Positions 25,469 to 35,342 of a DNA stretch of 64,000 nucleotides are shown piece by piece. This stretch comes from Flavobacterium sp. CBA20B-1 (GTDB lineage: Bacteria; Bacteroidota; Bacteroidia; Flavobacteriales; Flavobacteriaceae). Position 1 is the first letter of the stretch. The number at the start of each line of letters is the position of its first letter. The stretch spans positions 806,001 to 870,000 of the forward strand of contig NZ_CP092370.1 of NCBI RefSeq assembly GCF_028473145.1. The letters run 5' to 3'. A program made the translations under genes and the position numbers. The notes beneath the pieces are model-generated. The model did no database searches. It was not told the DNA's origin and worked only from the letters and a program-made list of their open reading frames with translations.

Positions 25469-25969
25469 TTGAAAAATGTTGTAAAACACATTATAACGTC
25501 GCCTATCATCATTTATACCTTTCGGTGTGTGCTTGGTTTTTTGGCAGGATACCTTTTAATGTTACAATTCCCAAAAATGGAACTTTTCTGGACGTTGCTA
25601 TCCATAATTTTAGTGATTTCACCAGAAGGTAAAGATTCACAGAAGTTAACTTTAGAACGTGTTCGGTCTAACTTTATTGGTTCAATAGTAGGTTTGCTTT
25701 GTTTTTTAATCCACGCAACCAATATATATGTATTGCTTTTAGGAATTGTGGCAACCATTGTTATTTGTTATCTATTTAAAGTAATGAATATGAGCCGAGT
25801 GGCAATTGTCGCATTTTTAATAGTGATGCTACAATCGCATACTTTAGAGCAATCAATTGCGCCCATTTTTCGTTTTCTTACAGTAGCATTCGGGTGTTTT
25901 ATAGGCTTATCTATCACTGTTTCCACTTCAATTGTTATTCAAAAATTACGCAAACATTATAATATTTAA
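25469..25969 (+). CDS. FUSC-like membrane protein
   Basis: 166 residues beginning at a TTG; the nearby ATG is in another frame and gives only two codons. Four to five hydrophobic helices with the phrase CVLGFLAGYLLMLQFPKMELFWTLLSIILVISPEGKDSQKLTLERVRSNFIGSIVGLL, which resembles the N-terminal membrane half of fusaric-acid-resistance/aromatic exporter (FUSC) proteins, with the conserved RxxGxxxG-like pattern. The cytosolic half found in larger members is absent. Role as an exporter is inference. Confidence 0.6.
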   Translation: MKNVVKHIITSPIIIYTFRCVLGFLAGYLLMLQFPKMELFWTLLSIILVISPEGKDSQKLTLERVRSNFIGSIVGLLCFLIHATNIYVLLLGIVATIVICYLFKVMNMSRVAIVAFLIVMLQSHTLEQSIAPIFRFLTVAFGCFIGLSITVSTSIVIQKLRKHYNI

Positions 25970-26036
25970 TTTGTTATCGAAAAATCTATAAAAAGCAACT
26001 CGATTAAGTTGATTTTTTTTCTGTGGTAGAAATGAT

Positions 26037-26044
26037 ATATTTGT
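26037..26044 (+). promoter_or_regulatory. TAnnTTTG -7 element (mutS)
   Basis: TATATTTG, 20 nt before the mutS ATG. A TTG at 26010 lies 24 nt further upstream, slightly outside the usual -33 spacing. Confidence 0.55.
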
Positions 26045-26064
26045 AAATTAATAAATAAAAAAAC

Positions 26065-28671
26065 ATGTCAGCAAAGGAAAAAGTAAAAAAAGAAACCCCA
26101 TTAATGCAACAATATAATCAGATAAAAGCAAAATATCCCGATGCTTGTTTGCTTTTTCGAGTGGGCGATTTTTACGAAACCTTTGGCGAAGATGCGGTGC
26201 GAACGGCAAAAGTTTTGGGCATTACCTTAACCAAACGCGGAGCTGGTTCTACAAGCGAAACCGAACTTGCTGGTTTTCCGCATCATTCCTTAAATGTATA
26301 TTTGCCCAAGTTGGTCAAAGCGGGATTGCGGGTAGCTATTTGCGATCAGTTAGAAGATCCCAAAATGGCTAAAACCATTGTGAAACGTGGCGTTACCGAA
26401 TTGGTTACACCCGGCGTTGCGATTAACGATGAAGTGTTGCAATCTAAAAGCAACAACTTTTTAGCTGCTTTGCATTTTGGAAAAAAGAATATCGGAATTG
26501 CCTTTTTAGATGTTTCAACCGGCGAATTTCTAACTTCACAAGGGAACGAAGAATACATTGATAAATTACTGCAAAACTTCAAACCCAGCGAAGTTTTGGT
26601 TCAAAAAGGGAATAAAAACCATTTTTTGCATCATTTTGGAAGCGATTTTAACTTATTCTATTTAGAGGATTGGATTTTTAAAGACGATTATGCCAACGAA
26701 AGCTTAACCAATCACTTTAAAACCAATTCGTTGAAAGGTTTTGGAATTGATGAATTGCAAGAAGGCATTATTTCTTGTGGCGCTATCTTATACTATTTAT
26801 CTGAAACACAGCATAATAAAATTCAACACATTACTAATATTCAGCGAATTGCCGAAGATGCGTATGTGTGGATGGATCGATTTACCATTCGAAATTTAGA
26901 ATTGTACGGTTCTGCAAACGAAAATGCCACTACCCTTTTAGATGTTATTGATAAAACCTTGTCGCCAATGGGCGGTCGTTTGTTGAAACGTTGGCTGGCT
27001 CTGCCTTTAAAGGATATTGATGCCATTAACAAACGCTTTGATGTGGTCGATTATTTTAAATCGAATGCCGATATTTTACAAAATTTTCAATACCAAATCA
27101 AACAGATTTCCGATTTGGAACGATTGATTTCAAAACTAGCTACCGGAAAAATCTCACCTCGTGAATTCGTTATTTTAAAAGAAAGTTTAGATGCGATTAT
27201 TCCTTTAAAAGAAACCGCCTTGAAGTCTAAAAACGATGCGTTGAAAGTGATTGGCGATAATTTGCATGCCTGCGAACTGCTTCGTGAAAAAATTGCTACA
27301 ACCATTTCTTCCGATGCCCCGGTTGCTTTGAACAAAGGAAATGCCATTGCAAATGGCGTAAATGAAGAGCTCGACGAATTGCGAAATATCTCCCAATCGG
27401 GTAAGTCATTTTTAGAAGCCTTAGAACAGCGCGAAAGCGAGACAACTGGAATTCCTTCGCTAAAAGTGGCTTTTAATAATGTTTTTGGATACTATATCGA
27501 AGTGCGAAACACACACAAAGATAAAGTTCCCGAAACTTGGATTAGAAAACAAACGCTTGTAAGTGCCGAAAGATACATCACTGAAGAATTAAAAGAATAC
27601 GAAGCAAAAATTTTGGGTGCCGAAGAACGCATTTCTAAAATCGAAGCCGAAATCTACGAAAAATTCATCATGTGGTGCGCACAGTATATTCAGCCGGTTC
27701 AAATGAACGCCCACCTAGTGGCACAATTAGATTGCTTGCAATCATATACCCAATTGGCTACCGAAAATCAGTATGTACGCCCAATTATTGAAGAAAATCA
27801 TGTGTTGGATATAAAAGAAGGACGCCACCCGGTTATTGAAAAACAATTACCTGTAGGCACGCCCTATATTTCAAATGATGTGTATTTAGATACGCATTCG
27901 CAGCAAATCATCATGATTACGGGGCCTAATATGTCGGGTAAATCGGCTATTTTGCGTCAAACCGCCTTAATTGTTTTGTTGGCGCAAATGGGAAGTTTTG
28001 TTCCGGCAAGTGCGGTAACAATGGGGATTGTTGATAAAATATTCACGCGTGTGGGTGCTTCAGACAATATTTCAATGGGTGAATCTACCTTTATGGTGGA
28101 AATGAACGAAACCGCATCAATTCTTAATAATTTAACCAATCGCAGTTTGGTTTTGTTAGATGAAATTGGCCGCGGAACATCAACCTACGACGGAATTTCT
28201 ATTGCTTGGGCAATTGCAGAATACATCCACGAACATCCGCAAAAAGCAAAAACATTGTTTGCAACGCATTATCATGAATTAAACGATATGCAAGAGCAAT
28301 TCCACCGAATTAAAAACTTTAATGTATCGGTTAAAGAACTCAAAGACAACGTGCTGTTTTTAAGAAAGTTAATCCCCGGCGGTAGTGCACACAGTTTTGG
28401 TATTCATGTAGCAAAAATGGCTGGAATGCCTAATTTAGTGGTTCAAAAAGCACAAAAAATATTAAAAAAATTAGAAGCAAGTCACAAAACCGAAAATACG
28501 ACTGAAGCGTTAAAACAAGACGACTTGCAATTATCAATTTTTAAATTAGATGATCCAATTTTAGAAGAAATTCGCGATGAAATAACTCATCTAGACATCA
28601 ATACCCTTACTCCGGTTGAAGCCTTGATGAAATTAAACGAAATAAAAAAAATGGTTTCCAAAAAGAAATAG
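26065..28671 (+). CDS. mutS: DNA mismatch repair protein MutS
   Basis: 868 residues, full length. Mismatch recognition and initiation of repair. The N-terminal mismatch-binding domain has the FxE motif, here [15 protein letters not shown] with F and E that contact the mismatch. Connector, lever and clamp regions follow. The ATPase has Walker [10 protein letters not shown] (near 618), the signature [11 protein letters not shown], Walker [17 protein letters not shown] and the His in FATHYHEL. The small C-terminal helix-turn-helix region ([16 protein letters not shown]) closes it. Monocistronic or with the HPP gene 69 nt downstream. Confidence 0.96.
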   Translation: MSAKEKVKKETPLMQQYNQIKAKYPDACLLFRVGDFYETFGEDAVRTAKVLGITLTKRGAGSTSETELAGFPHHSLNVYLPKLVKAGLRVAICDQLEDPKMAKTIVKRGVTELVTPGVAINDEVLQSKSNNFLAALHFGKKNIGIAFLDVSTGEFLTSQGNEEYIDKLLQNFKPSEVLVQKGNKNHFLHHFGSDFNLFYLEDWIFKDDYANESLTNHFKTNSLKGFGIDELQEGIISCGAILYYLSETQHNKIQHITNIQRIAEDAYVWMDRFTIRNLELYGSANENATTLLDVIDKTLSPMGGRLLKRWLALPLKDIDAINKRFDVVDYFKSNADILQNFQYQIKQISDLERLISKLATGKISPREFVILKESLDAIIPLKETALKSKNDALKVIGDNLHACELLREKIATTISSDAPVALNKGNAIANGVNEELDELRNISQSGKSFLEALEQRESETTGIPSLKVAFNNVFGYYIEVRNTHKDKVPETWIRKQTLVSAERYITEELKEYEAKILGAEERISKIEAEIYEKFIMWCAQYIQPVQMNAHLVAQLDCLQSYTQLATENQYVRPIIEENHVLDIKEGRHPVIEKQLPVGTPYISNDVYLDTHSQQIIMITGPNMSGKSAILRQTALIVLLAQMGSFVPASAVTMGIVDKIFTRVGASDNISMGESTFMVEMNETASILNNLTNRSLVLLDEIGRGTSTYDGISIAWAIAEYIHEHPQKAKTLFATHYHELNDMQEQFHRIKNFNVSVKELKDNVLFLRKLIPGGSAHSFGIHVAKMAGMPNLVVQKAQKILKKLEASHKTENTTEALKQDDLQLSIFKLDDPILEEIRDEITHLDINTLTPVEALMKLNEIKKMVSKKK

Positions 28672-28713
28672 TAATATAGTTTTTAGTTGTGGGTTTTTAG
28701 CCTTAAAACTTTC

Positions 28714-28734
28714 GACTTTAAGACTTTTGACTTT
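28714..28734 (+). repeat. Short GACTTT direct repeats
   Basis: GACTTT occurs at 28714, 28722 and 28729, spaced 7-8 nt, within the mutS-HPP gap. Such GACTTT-rich runs are scattered in flavobacterial intergenic DNA. Confidence 0.5.
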
Positions 28735-28740
28735 AATAAT

Positions 28741-29325
28741 ATGTCAATTAAAAAAAACAAAACCTACCGCAGAACGCGTTACTTGCTGTACAAAGAAACA
28801 TTAGTTGATTTTAAAGAACATTTTTGGGCTTTTGTAGGATCTTTCGTTGGTTTGGGTACCATAAGCTTTCTACATTTCGAAGCATTGTCAAAATATGATT
28901 TAACGCTCATGATTGGATCTTTCGGAGCAAGTTGTGTACTGATTTATGGCGCAATTGGAAGTCCGTTAGCACAACCCAAAAACCTTTTTAACGGACATTT
29001 AATTTCAGCAATTATCGGCGTTACATGCTATAAAATTTTAGGCGAGTACGTTTGGATTGCCGGTCCGCTGGCGGTTTCGCTTTCTATTATTGGTATGCAA
29101 ATGGCAAAATCGCTGCATCCGCCTGGTGGAGCAACAGCTTTAATTGCCGTAACCGGTGGTCCATCAATCACTAATTTGGGTTACGAATACGTTATTTCCC
29201 CGGTTTTTACTGGTGTACTTATTTTATTTATTGCTGCTGTGATTTTCAACAATATCCCGCACAAAAGACAATATCCGGTTAAATCGTTTCCGCGTTTGTA
29301 TCGAAAAAAGGTAATATCTAAATAA
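28741..29325 (+). CDS. HPP family membrane protein
   Basis: 194 residues from the ATG at 28741; an upstream in-frame GTG would run through the GACTTT repeat. Four or five hydrophobic helices. The family name motif is in KSLHPPGGATALIAVTGG (about 123-140), and GSFGASCVLIYGAIGSPLAQPKN is a second hallmark. Family members in plants and cyanobacteria have been linked to nitrite transport; that role is not shown for this protein. N-terminus is strongly basic (KKNKTYRRTR), facing the cytosol. Confidence 0.85.
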   Translation: MSIKKNKTYRRTRYLLYKETLVDFKEHFWAFVGSFVGLGTISFLHFEALSKYDLTLMIGSFGASCVLIYGAIGSPLAQPKNLFNGHLISAIIGVTCYKILGEYVWIAGPLAVSLSIIGMQMAKSLHPPGGATALIAVTGGPSITNLGYEYVISPVFTGVLILFIAAVIFNNIPHKRQYPVKSFPRLYRKKVISK

Positions 29326-29439
29326 TTAATTGCATTAGCTTCTATTGATACCTTAAACAATAAAAAAAAGGGATTGAAAAATATTTTAAAATGGCAAAAA
29401 ATCATCTCAAATAATTTTCATTAAATCAATTACATATAC

Positions 29440-29447
29440 TATTTTTG
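29440..29447 (+). promoter_or_regulatory. TAnnTTTG -7 element (purH)
   Basis: TATTTTTG, 26 nt before the purH ATG. Confidence 0.55.
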
Positions 29448-29473
29448 CAGCTTAAAAACAACATACAACAATA

Positions 29474-31006
29474 ATGAGTACATCTAAACAAATTCAATCG
29501 GCATTAATTTCAGTATTTGACAAAAATGGATTAGAACCGATTGTAAAAGAATTGCATAAAAACAACGTAACTATTTATTCAACAGGCGGAACCGAAACGT
29601 TTATCAAAGATTTGGGCATTCCTGTTGTTCCGGTAGAAGACGTTACATCGTATCCATCGATTTTAGGCGGACGTGTAAAAACATTGCACCCTAAGATTTT
29701 TGGTGGAATTTTGAACCGTCAGGACAATGAAACCGACGTGCAACAAATGATCGATTATGCCATTCCACAGATTGATTTAGTTATTGTTGATTTGTATCCG
29801 TTTGAAAAAACAGTTGCATCGGGTGCTGATGAAGCAGCAATTATCGAAAAGATTGATATTGGGGGTATTTCGTTAATTCGTGCAGGTGCTAAAAATTTTA
29901 AAGACACAGTGATTGTTGCATCGGTTGATGAATATGAAACATTCTTGAATTTTTACACATCAGAAAATGGAGCTACAACGCTGGCTCAACGCAAATATTT
30001 GGCGGCAAAAGCATTCCATGTATCATCGCATTACGATGGTGCTATTTTCAATTATTTCAATCAAGAAATCAACGAACCTGTGTTAAAAATAAGCCAAGGC
30101 GAAGCACAAACATTGCGTTATGGAGAAAACCCACATCAAAAAGGAATTTTCTTTGGAAATTTTGATGAAATGTTTGAAAAGTTACACGGAAAAGAGTTAT
30201 CTTACAACAATTTATTAGATGTGGATGCTGCCGTTAACTTAATGAACGAATTTAAAGGTGATGCTCCTACTTTTGCTATATTGAAACACAATAATGCGTG
30301 TGGTGTGGCACAAAAACCAACTATGAAAGAAGCTTATTTGGCTGCTTTGGCTGGCGATCCCACATCTGCTTTTGGCGGTGTTTTAATTGCAAATGGCAAT
30401 ATTGATAAAGAAACAGCAACAGAAATTAACAACTTGTTCTGTGAAATTGTAATCGCTCCTAGTTATGACGAAGACGCAGTGGTAATTTTACAAGAAAAGA
30501 AAAATAGAATTATATTAATTATCAAAGATATTGAATTGCCAAAAACACAAGTTCGTACGTGTTTAAACGGAATTTTGTTTCAAGATAAAGACAACGTAAC
30601 AGATACTAAAGAACATTTAACCAACGTTACCACTTTAGTGGCTGATACAAAACAGATTGAAGATTTATTGTTTGCATCGAAAATTTGTAAACACACCAAA
30701 TCAAACACAATTGTTTTAGCAAAAAACAAAGAGTTGTGTGCTTCAGGAACCGGGCAAACATCTCGCGTAGATGCATTGAAACAAGCAATTGACAAAGCAA
30801 ATGCGTTTGGTATTGATTTAACCGATGCAGTAATGGCAAGCGATGCATTTTTCCCATTCCCAGATTGTGTGGAAATTGCTAAAAAAGCCGGTATTGCAGC
30901 AGTTATTCAACCAGGCGGATCAATTAAAGACAATTTAAGCATTGATTATTGTAACGAAAACCAAATGGTTATGGTAACCACAGGTATCCGTCACTTTAAA
31001 CATTAA
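29474..31006 (+). CDS. purH: Bifunctional AICAR formyltransferase/IMP cyclohydrolase
   Basis: 510 residues. It performs the last two steps of IMP synthesis. The N-terminal MGS-like cyclohydrolase domain (1-~145) shows STGGTETFIKDLGIPV, GGRVKTLHPKIFGGIL and DLYPFEKTV. The C-terminal transformylase carries RYGENPHQKG, LSYNNLLDVDAA, LKHNNACGVA and SDAFFPFPDCVEIAKKAGIAAVIQPGGSIKD. All catalytic stretches are intact. A single gene, followed 45 nt later by mreB. Confidence 0.95.
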   Translation: MSTSKQIQSALISVFDKNGLEPIVKELHKNNVTIYSTGGTETFIKDLGIPVVPVEDVTSYPSILGGRVKTLHPKIFGGILNRQDNETDVQQMIDYAIPQIDLVIVDLYPFEKTVASGADEAAIIEKIDIGGISLIRAGAKNFKDTVIVASVDEYETFLNFYTSENGATTLAQRKYLAAKAFHVSSHYDGAIFNYFNQEINEPVLKISQGEAQTLRYGENPHQKGIFFGNFDEMFEKLHGKELSYNNLLDVDAAVNLMNEFKGDAPTFAILKHNNACGVAQKPTMKEAYLAALAGDPTSAFGGVLIANGNIDKETATEINNLFCEIVIAPSYDEDAVVILQEKKNRIILIIKDIELPKTQVRTCLNGILFQDKDNVTDTKEHLTNVTTLVADTKQIEDLLFASKICKHTKSNTIVLAKNKELCASGTGQTSRVDALKQAIDKANAFGIDLTDAVMASDAFFPFPDCVEIAKKAGIAAVIQPGGSIKDNLSIDYCNENQMVMVTTGIRHFKH

Positions 31007-31051
31007 AAAATAGAACGGAATAGTTTAACTTAACACCATTTTAAAAATTAT

Positions 31052-32080
31052 ATGGGATTTTTTGATTTCATGACCGAGGAAATCGCTATGGACCTTGGTA
31101 CTGCAAATACGTTAATAATACACAACGGAAAAGTTGTGGTTGACAGTCCTTCGATTGTTGCCCGCGACCGTGTTTCTGGAAAAATAATTGCTGTGGGTAA
31201 AGAAGCCAGCTTAATGCAAGGAAAAACCCACGACAACATTAAAACTATTCGTCCGTTAAAAGATGGTGTTATTGCAGATTTTGATGCTTCTGAAAAAATG
31301 ATCAGTTTGTTCATTAAAAGCATTCCCGCATTAAAAAAACGCTTATTTACACCTGCATTGCGCATGGTGGTTTGTATTCCATCGGGAATTACAGAAGTGG
31401 AAATGCGTGCGGTGAAAGAATCATGCGAACGTGTGAACGGTAAAGAAGTTTATTTAATACACGAACCAATGGCAGCAGCGATTGGTATTGGTGTAGATAT
31501 CATGCAGCCCAAAGGAAATATGATTGTTGATATTGGTGGTGGTACTACAGAAATTGCCGTTTTGGCATTGGGCGGTATTGTTTGCGACAAATCGGTAAAA
31601 ATTGCCGGTGATGTGTTTACAAACGACATCATTTATTACATGCGTACCCAACACAATCTATTTGTGGGTGAAGGAACAGCAGAAAAAATTAAAATTGAAA
31701 TTGGCGCAGCTATTGAAGATTTAGATCAAGGACCAGAAGATTTAATGGTGCAAGGGCGTGACTTGTTAACAGGGAAACCAAAACAAGTAAATGTTTCATA
31801 CAGAGAAATTGCCAAAGCATTAGACAAGTCTATTCAGCGTATTGAAGATGCTGTAATGGAAACCTTGTCACAAACACCTCCAGAATTGGCTGCCGATATT
31901 TACAATACTGGTATTTATTTAGCAGGTGGTGGATCAATGTTAAGAGGTTTGGATAAACGCATCTCTCAAAAAACCGATTTACCCGTTTATATCGCAGAAG
32001 ATCCTTTACGAGCTGTGGTTCGCGGAACAGGAATCGTTATCAAAAACATAGAGAAGTTTAAAAGCATTCTTATAAAATAA
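31052..32080 (+). CDS. mreB: Rod shape-determining protein MreB
   Basis: 342 residues, actin-like cytoskeletal ATPase that guides lateral wall synthesis. Phosphate loop 1 (IAMDLGTANTLIIHNGKVV), phosphate loop 2 (MIVDIGGGTTEIAVLALGG) and the adenosine motif (IYLAGGGSMLRGLDKRI) are clear. The N-terminus MGFFDFMTEEIA is the Bacteroidota type with a short amphipathic start. First gene of a tightly packed mreBCD-PBP2-rodA operon. Confidence 0.96.
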   Translation: MGFFDFMTEEIAMDLGTANTLIIHNGKVVVDSPSIVARDRVSGKIIAVGKEASLMQGKTHDNIKTIRPLKDGVIADFDASEKMISLFIKSIPALKKRLFTPALRMVVCIPSGITEVEMRAVKESCERVNGKEVYLIHEPMAAAIGIGVDIMQPKGNMIVDIGGGTTEIAVLALGGIVCDKSVKIAGDVFTNDIIYYMRTQHNLFVGEGTAEKIKIEIGAAIEDLDQGPEDLMVQGRDLLTGKPKQVNVSYREIAKALDKSIQRIEDAVMETLSQTPPELAADIYNTGIYLAGGGSMLRGLDKRISQKTDLPVYIAEDPLRAVVRGTGIVIKNIEKFKSILIK

Positions 32081-32096
32081 AAAACGCCAATTTAGT

Positions 32097-32930
32097 ATGC
32101 AGCAAATCATTTATTTTATAACAAAAAACAGTACAAAGTTACTGTTTTTGCTGCTTTTAGTAGTTTCATTATACTTAACCGTACAAAGCCATTCGTACCA
32201 CCAAAGCCAAGTGCTTCACAGTGCAAATGTTGTTTCGGGAACTATTTATGAAAAAACAAATAGCATCACCGAATATTTGCATTTAAAAGAAGAAAACGAA
32301 CGTTTGGCAGAAGAAAACGTGAAAATGAAACAAATTCTGTACAACAGCCAATTGATTGTTGACAGTACTTTTGCGGTGAATCCAGAAATGCGTATTGCCC
32401 AAGACTATAAAATGTTTAAGACAAAAATCATTAAAAATTCTTTTTTTAAAAAAGAAAATTACCTCACTATAAAAGGCGGAAAATTAAACGGAATTAAAAA
32501 AGACATGGGCGTGATAAACGCTAAAGGCGTAATTGGCATTGTGGAAAATGTTTCAAAAAATTATGCCACCGTGCAAAGCATTTTAAACAGACACACTAAA
32601 ATTGGTGCAAAGGTGAGCAACACCAACCACTTTGGAACCATTACTTGGGACGGAAAAAACACCGGATTTGTTCAACTTACCGATATTCCTAAATTGGCAG
32701 CACTGCGCAAAGGCGATTCTATTGTTACCGGCGGTATCTCTACAATTTTTCCGGAAAATATTCCTGTGGGAGTGGTTGACAAAGTGTTTACGTCTAAAAA
32801 TTCAAATTTTTACACTATCAACGTGCGTTTGTTTAACGATATGACTAATATTAGTTCGGTTTATTTAATCGAGCATGTGCACATAAAAGAAATTTCACAA
32901 CTCGAAGAAGAAACAGTAAGCGATGAATAA
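32097..32930 (+). CDS. mreC: Rod shape-determining protein MreC
   Basis: 277 residues. One N-terminal membrane helix (about 13-29), a coiled coil (LKEENERLAEENVKMKQIL, about 60-78) and a periplasmic double beta-barrel (LTIKGGKLNGIKKDMGVINAKGVIGIV, KGDSIVTGGISTIFPENIPVGVV). It links the cytoskeleton to penicillin-binding protein 2. It lies 16 nt behind mreB and overlaps mreD by 8 nt. Confidence 0.92.
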   Translation: MQQIIYFITKNSTKLLFLLLLVVSLYLTVQSHSYHQSQVLHSANVVSGTIYEKTNSITEYLHLKEENERLAEENVKMKQILYNSQLIVDSTFAVNPEMRIAQDYKMFKTKIIKNSFFKKENYLTIKGGKLNGIKKDMGVINAKGVIGIVENVSKNYATVQSILNRHTKIGAKVSNTNHFGTITWDGKNTGFVQLTDIPKLAALRKGDSIVTGGISTIFPENIPVGVVDKVFTSKNSNFYTINVRLFNDMTNISSVYLIEHVHIKEISQLEEETVSDE

Positions 32931-33429
32931 CACCACACTTCTCAATACTTTTCGTTTTATTGTTCTTGTATTTTTTCAGGTAACAGTATTCAACAATATT
33001 CATTTTTTTGGATTTGTAACCCCATACCCTTATATTTTATTTATTTTATTATATCCTTTAAACACCAACCGACATTTATTCTTGATTTTAAGTTTTGTTT
33101 TGGGATTAATTCTCGATATTTTCAACAACTCGGGCGGTGTGCATACCACAGCCTGTATAACATTGGCGTTTGTTCGTGAAAATTTGTTAAAAATGGCATT
33201 TGGCTACAGTTATGAATTCCACATGATGCATATCACCGATAAGTTTTCTTCTGAATTGGTTACTTACGCTATCACCTCGGTTTTAATACATCATACTGTA
33301 CTTATTTCACTAGAAGTTTTTAACTTTAGCTTTATTTTGGAGATTTTATTGCGAATTGTAACTTCAGCTGCTTTTACAATCCTTTTAATTTTTCTTATAA
33401 TAGGATTAATTAAATCGCCACGAAAATGA
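32923..33429 (+). CDS. mreD: Rod shape-determining protein MreD
   Basis: 168 residues, five hydrophobic helices. The stretch TPYPYILFILLYPLNTNRHLFLILSFVLGLILDIFNNSGGVHTTACITLAF is characteristic of the MreD family (the LGLxxD-x(n)-GxH pattern). Identification is also supported by its position: start overlaps mreC by 8 nt, end overlaps the PBP2 gene by 4 nt (ATGA). Confidence 0.88.
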   Translation: MNNTTLLNTFRFIVLVFFQVTVFNNIHFFGFVTPYPYILFILLYPLNTNRHLFLILSFVLGLILDIFNNSGGVHTTACITLAFVRENLLKMAFGYSYEFHMMHITDKFSSELVTYAITSVLIHHTVLISLEVFNFSFILEILLRIVTSAAFTILLIFLIIGLIKSPRK

Positions 33430-35342
33430 GAAAACTGTTATTTCCCATCATCATCATTTTGGCTGCAATTGTTATTGTGGCAAGGCTTTTTTATTTACAA
33501 GTAATAGATGATTCTTTCTTAAAAAAAGCAGATATAAATGCTTTAAAGATTGTTTACGATTATCCAGAGCGCGGTTATATTTATGATAGAAATGGACAAC
33601 TTTTAGTAGCCAATCAGCCCAGTTATGATATCATGGTGATTCCAAATGAAGCTAAAAATATTGATACTTTAGAAATTTGCAACATTTTAGAAATCACCAA
33701 AGAAGATTATATCAAAAAATTAGAAAAAGCTAAAGTATATTCCCCTCGCCTACCATCGGTATTTTTGGCACAATTAACCAAAACCGAATTTGCTGCTTTT
33801 CAAGAAAAAATCCGTCATTTTAAAGGATTTTATATTCAGAAGCGAAACTTACGCGATTATCAGGTGGACTTTGGTGCCAATGTGTTTGGATACATCCGCC
33901 AAATCAATGAAATGGAACTGAAAAAAAGACCTTATTACAAATCGGGTGAATTAATCGGTATGCGCGGTGTGGAACAAGCATACGAAGAAGATCTGCGAGG
34001 TGTTCGTGGTGTTCATTACATTCAAAAAGATAAATTCAACAAAGAAATAGGCTCTTTTAAAGAAGGAATTTACGATACGGTTGCCGTGAAAGGAAATGAT
34101 GTGACCATCACAATTGATAAAGAGTTGCAAAAATACGGCGAAGAATTAATGATTCGCAAACGCGGCGGTATTGTAGCCATTGAACCCAAAACCGGTGAAA
34201 TTCTGGCATTGGTCACAGCTCCGTCTTATGACCCTAGTTTGTTAGTTGGTCGCGACCGTTCCAAAAATTATGTACGAATAGACAGTATTCCTGGTAAACC
34301 ATTTTTCGATAAAGTGTTGCAAGGACAGTTTCCTCCGGGATCACCTTTTAAAATTTTAACCGGATTAATTGGTTTGCAAGAAGAAGTTATTGATACACAA
34401 ACGGGATTTTCATGTAGTCACGGATTTTATGTAGGCGGGCGTTTTATGAAATGTCACGATGCCGGTACATGGAACTTGCATCCAGCCATTGCCAAATCGT
34501 GCAACACCTATTTTGCGCAAACTTATATGCGAATTATTAACAAATATCCTACATCGTCGCAAGGTGTTGACGCTTGGTATAACCATTTAAAAAGCTTTGG
34601 TTTAGACGATTACATGGGATACGATTTACCTTCGGGGCAAAAGGGTCGCATACCCACATCAGACTATTACAACAGGCAATATAAAGGCTGGAACTGGAAA
34701 AGCACAACCATCGTTTCAAATGCTATTGGTCAGGGAGAAGTCGTGATGACCCCTATTCAATTGGCAAATGTGATGTGTGCCGTTGCAAATGAAGGGTATT
34801 ATTACACGCCGCACATCATCAAAAAAATAGAAAATAAACAAATTGACAAATCCTTCATTCAGAAAAAGCAAACCACAATTGATAGGCAACATTTCCGCCC
34901 GGTTATCGATGGTTTAGAAGAGGTTTACTTGTCAGGAACAGCAAGCAGATTGCGAATTCCAGATATTACTATTTGTGGTAAAACCGGAACGGTCGAAAAC
35001 TTTGCAACGGTTGACGGCGAAAAAGTAAAACTACAAGACCACTCGGTTTTCTTAGCTTTTGCCCCCAAAGAAAATCCCAGAATTGTTATAGCCGTTTTTA
35101 TAGAAAATGGTGGCTTTGGAGCAACATGGGCAGGACCAATCGCATCGTTAATGATCGAAAAATATATAAAAAACGAAATTACACGTACCGATTTAGAAAA
35201 ACGCATGTTAGAAGGTGATTTATCTGCAAATTATATCCTTAAAGATATTTCAGATAAACAGCAAGAAGAAAAAGAACGTTTAAGACGTTTAGAAAAAGAA
35301 CGTTTATTAAAACTAAAAGCCAAGCAAAATGGTAAAAACTAA
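33426..35342 (+). CDS. mrdA: Penicillin-binding protein 2
   Basis: 638 residues. One N-terminal membrane helix, then a dimerisation domain (PERGYIYDRNGQLLVANQPSYDIMV) and a transpeptidase domain with the SxxK active site in PPGSPFKILTG, SCN in KSCNTYFAQT and KTG in ICGKTGTVENF. It cross-links peptidoglycan during elongation together with RodA, encoded just downstream with a 14-nt overlap. The C-terminal ~30 residues form a charged helix (QQEEKERLRRLEKERLLKLK), an extension common in Bacteroidota. Confidence 0.95.
   Translation: MRKLLFPIIIILAAIVIVARLFYLQVIDDSFLKKADINALKIVYDYPERGYIYDRNGQLLVANQPSYDIMVIPNEAKNIDTLEICNILEITKEDYIKKLEKAKVYSPRLPSVFLAQLTKTEFAAFQEKIRHFKGFYIQKRNLRDYQVDFGANVFGYIRQINEMELKKRPYYKSGELIGMRGVEQAYEEDLRGVRGVHYIQKDKFNKEIGSFKEGIYDTVAVKGNDVTITIDKELQKYGEELMIRKRGGIVAIEPKTGEILALVTAPSYDPSLLVGRDRSKNYVRIDSIPGKPFFDKVLQGQFPPGSPFKILTGLIGLQEEVIDTQTGFSCSHGFYVGGRFMKCHDAGTWNLHPAIAKSCNTYFAQTYMRIINKYPTSSQGVDAWYNHLKSFGLDDYMGYDLPSGQKGRIPTSDYYNRQYKGWNWKSTTIVSNAIGQGEVVMTPIQLANVMCAVANEGYYYTPHIIKKIENKQIDKSFIQKKQTTIDRQHFRPVIDGLEEVYLSGTASRLRIPDITICGKTGTVENFATVDGEKVKLQDHSVFLAFAPKENPRIVIAVFIENGGFGATWAGPIASLMIEKYIKNEITRTDLEKRMLEGDLSANYILKDISDKQQEEKERLRRLEKERLLKLKAKQNGKN

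Noticed and set aside
28687..28740. Alternative start of the HPP protein 18 codons upstream.
   Set aside because: It would translate the GACTTT repeat into KTFDFKTFDF, with no sign of family conservation; the ATG at 28741 gives the normal basic N-terminus.
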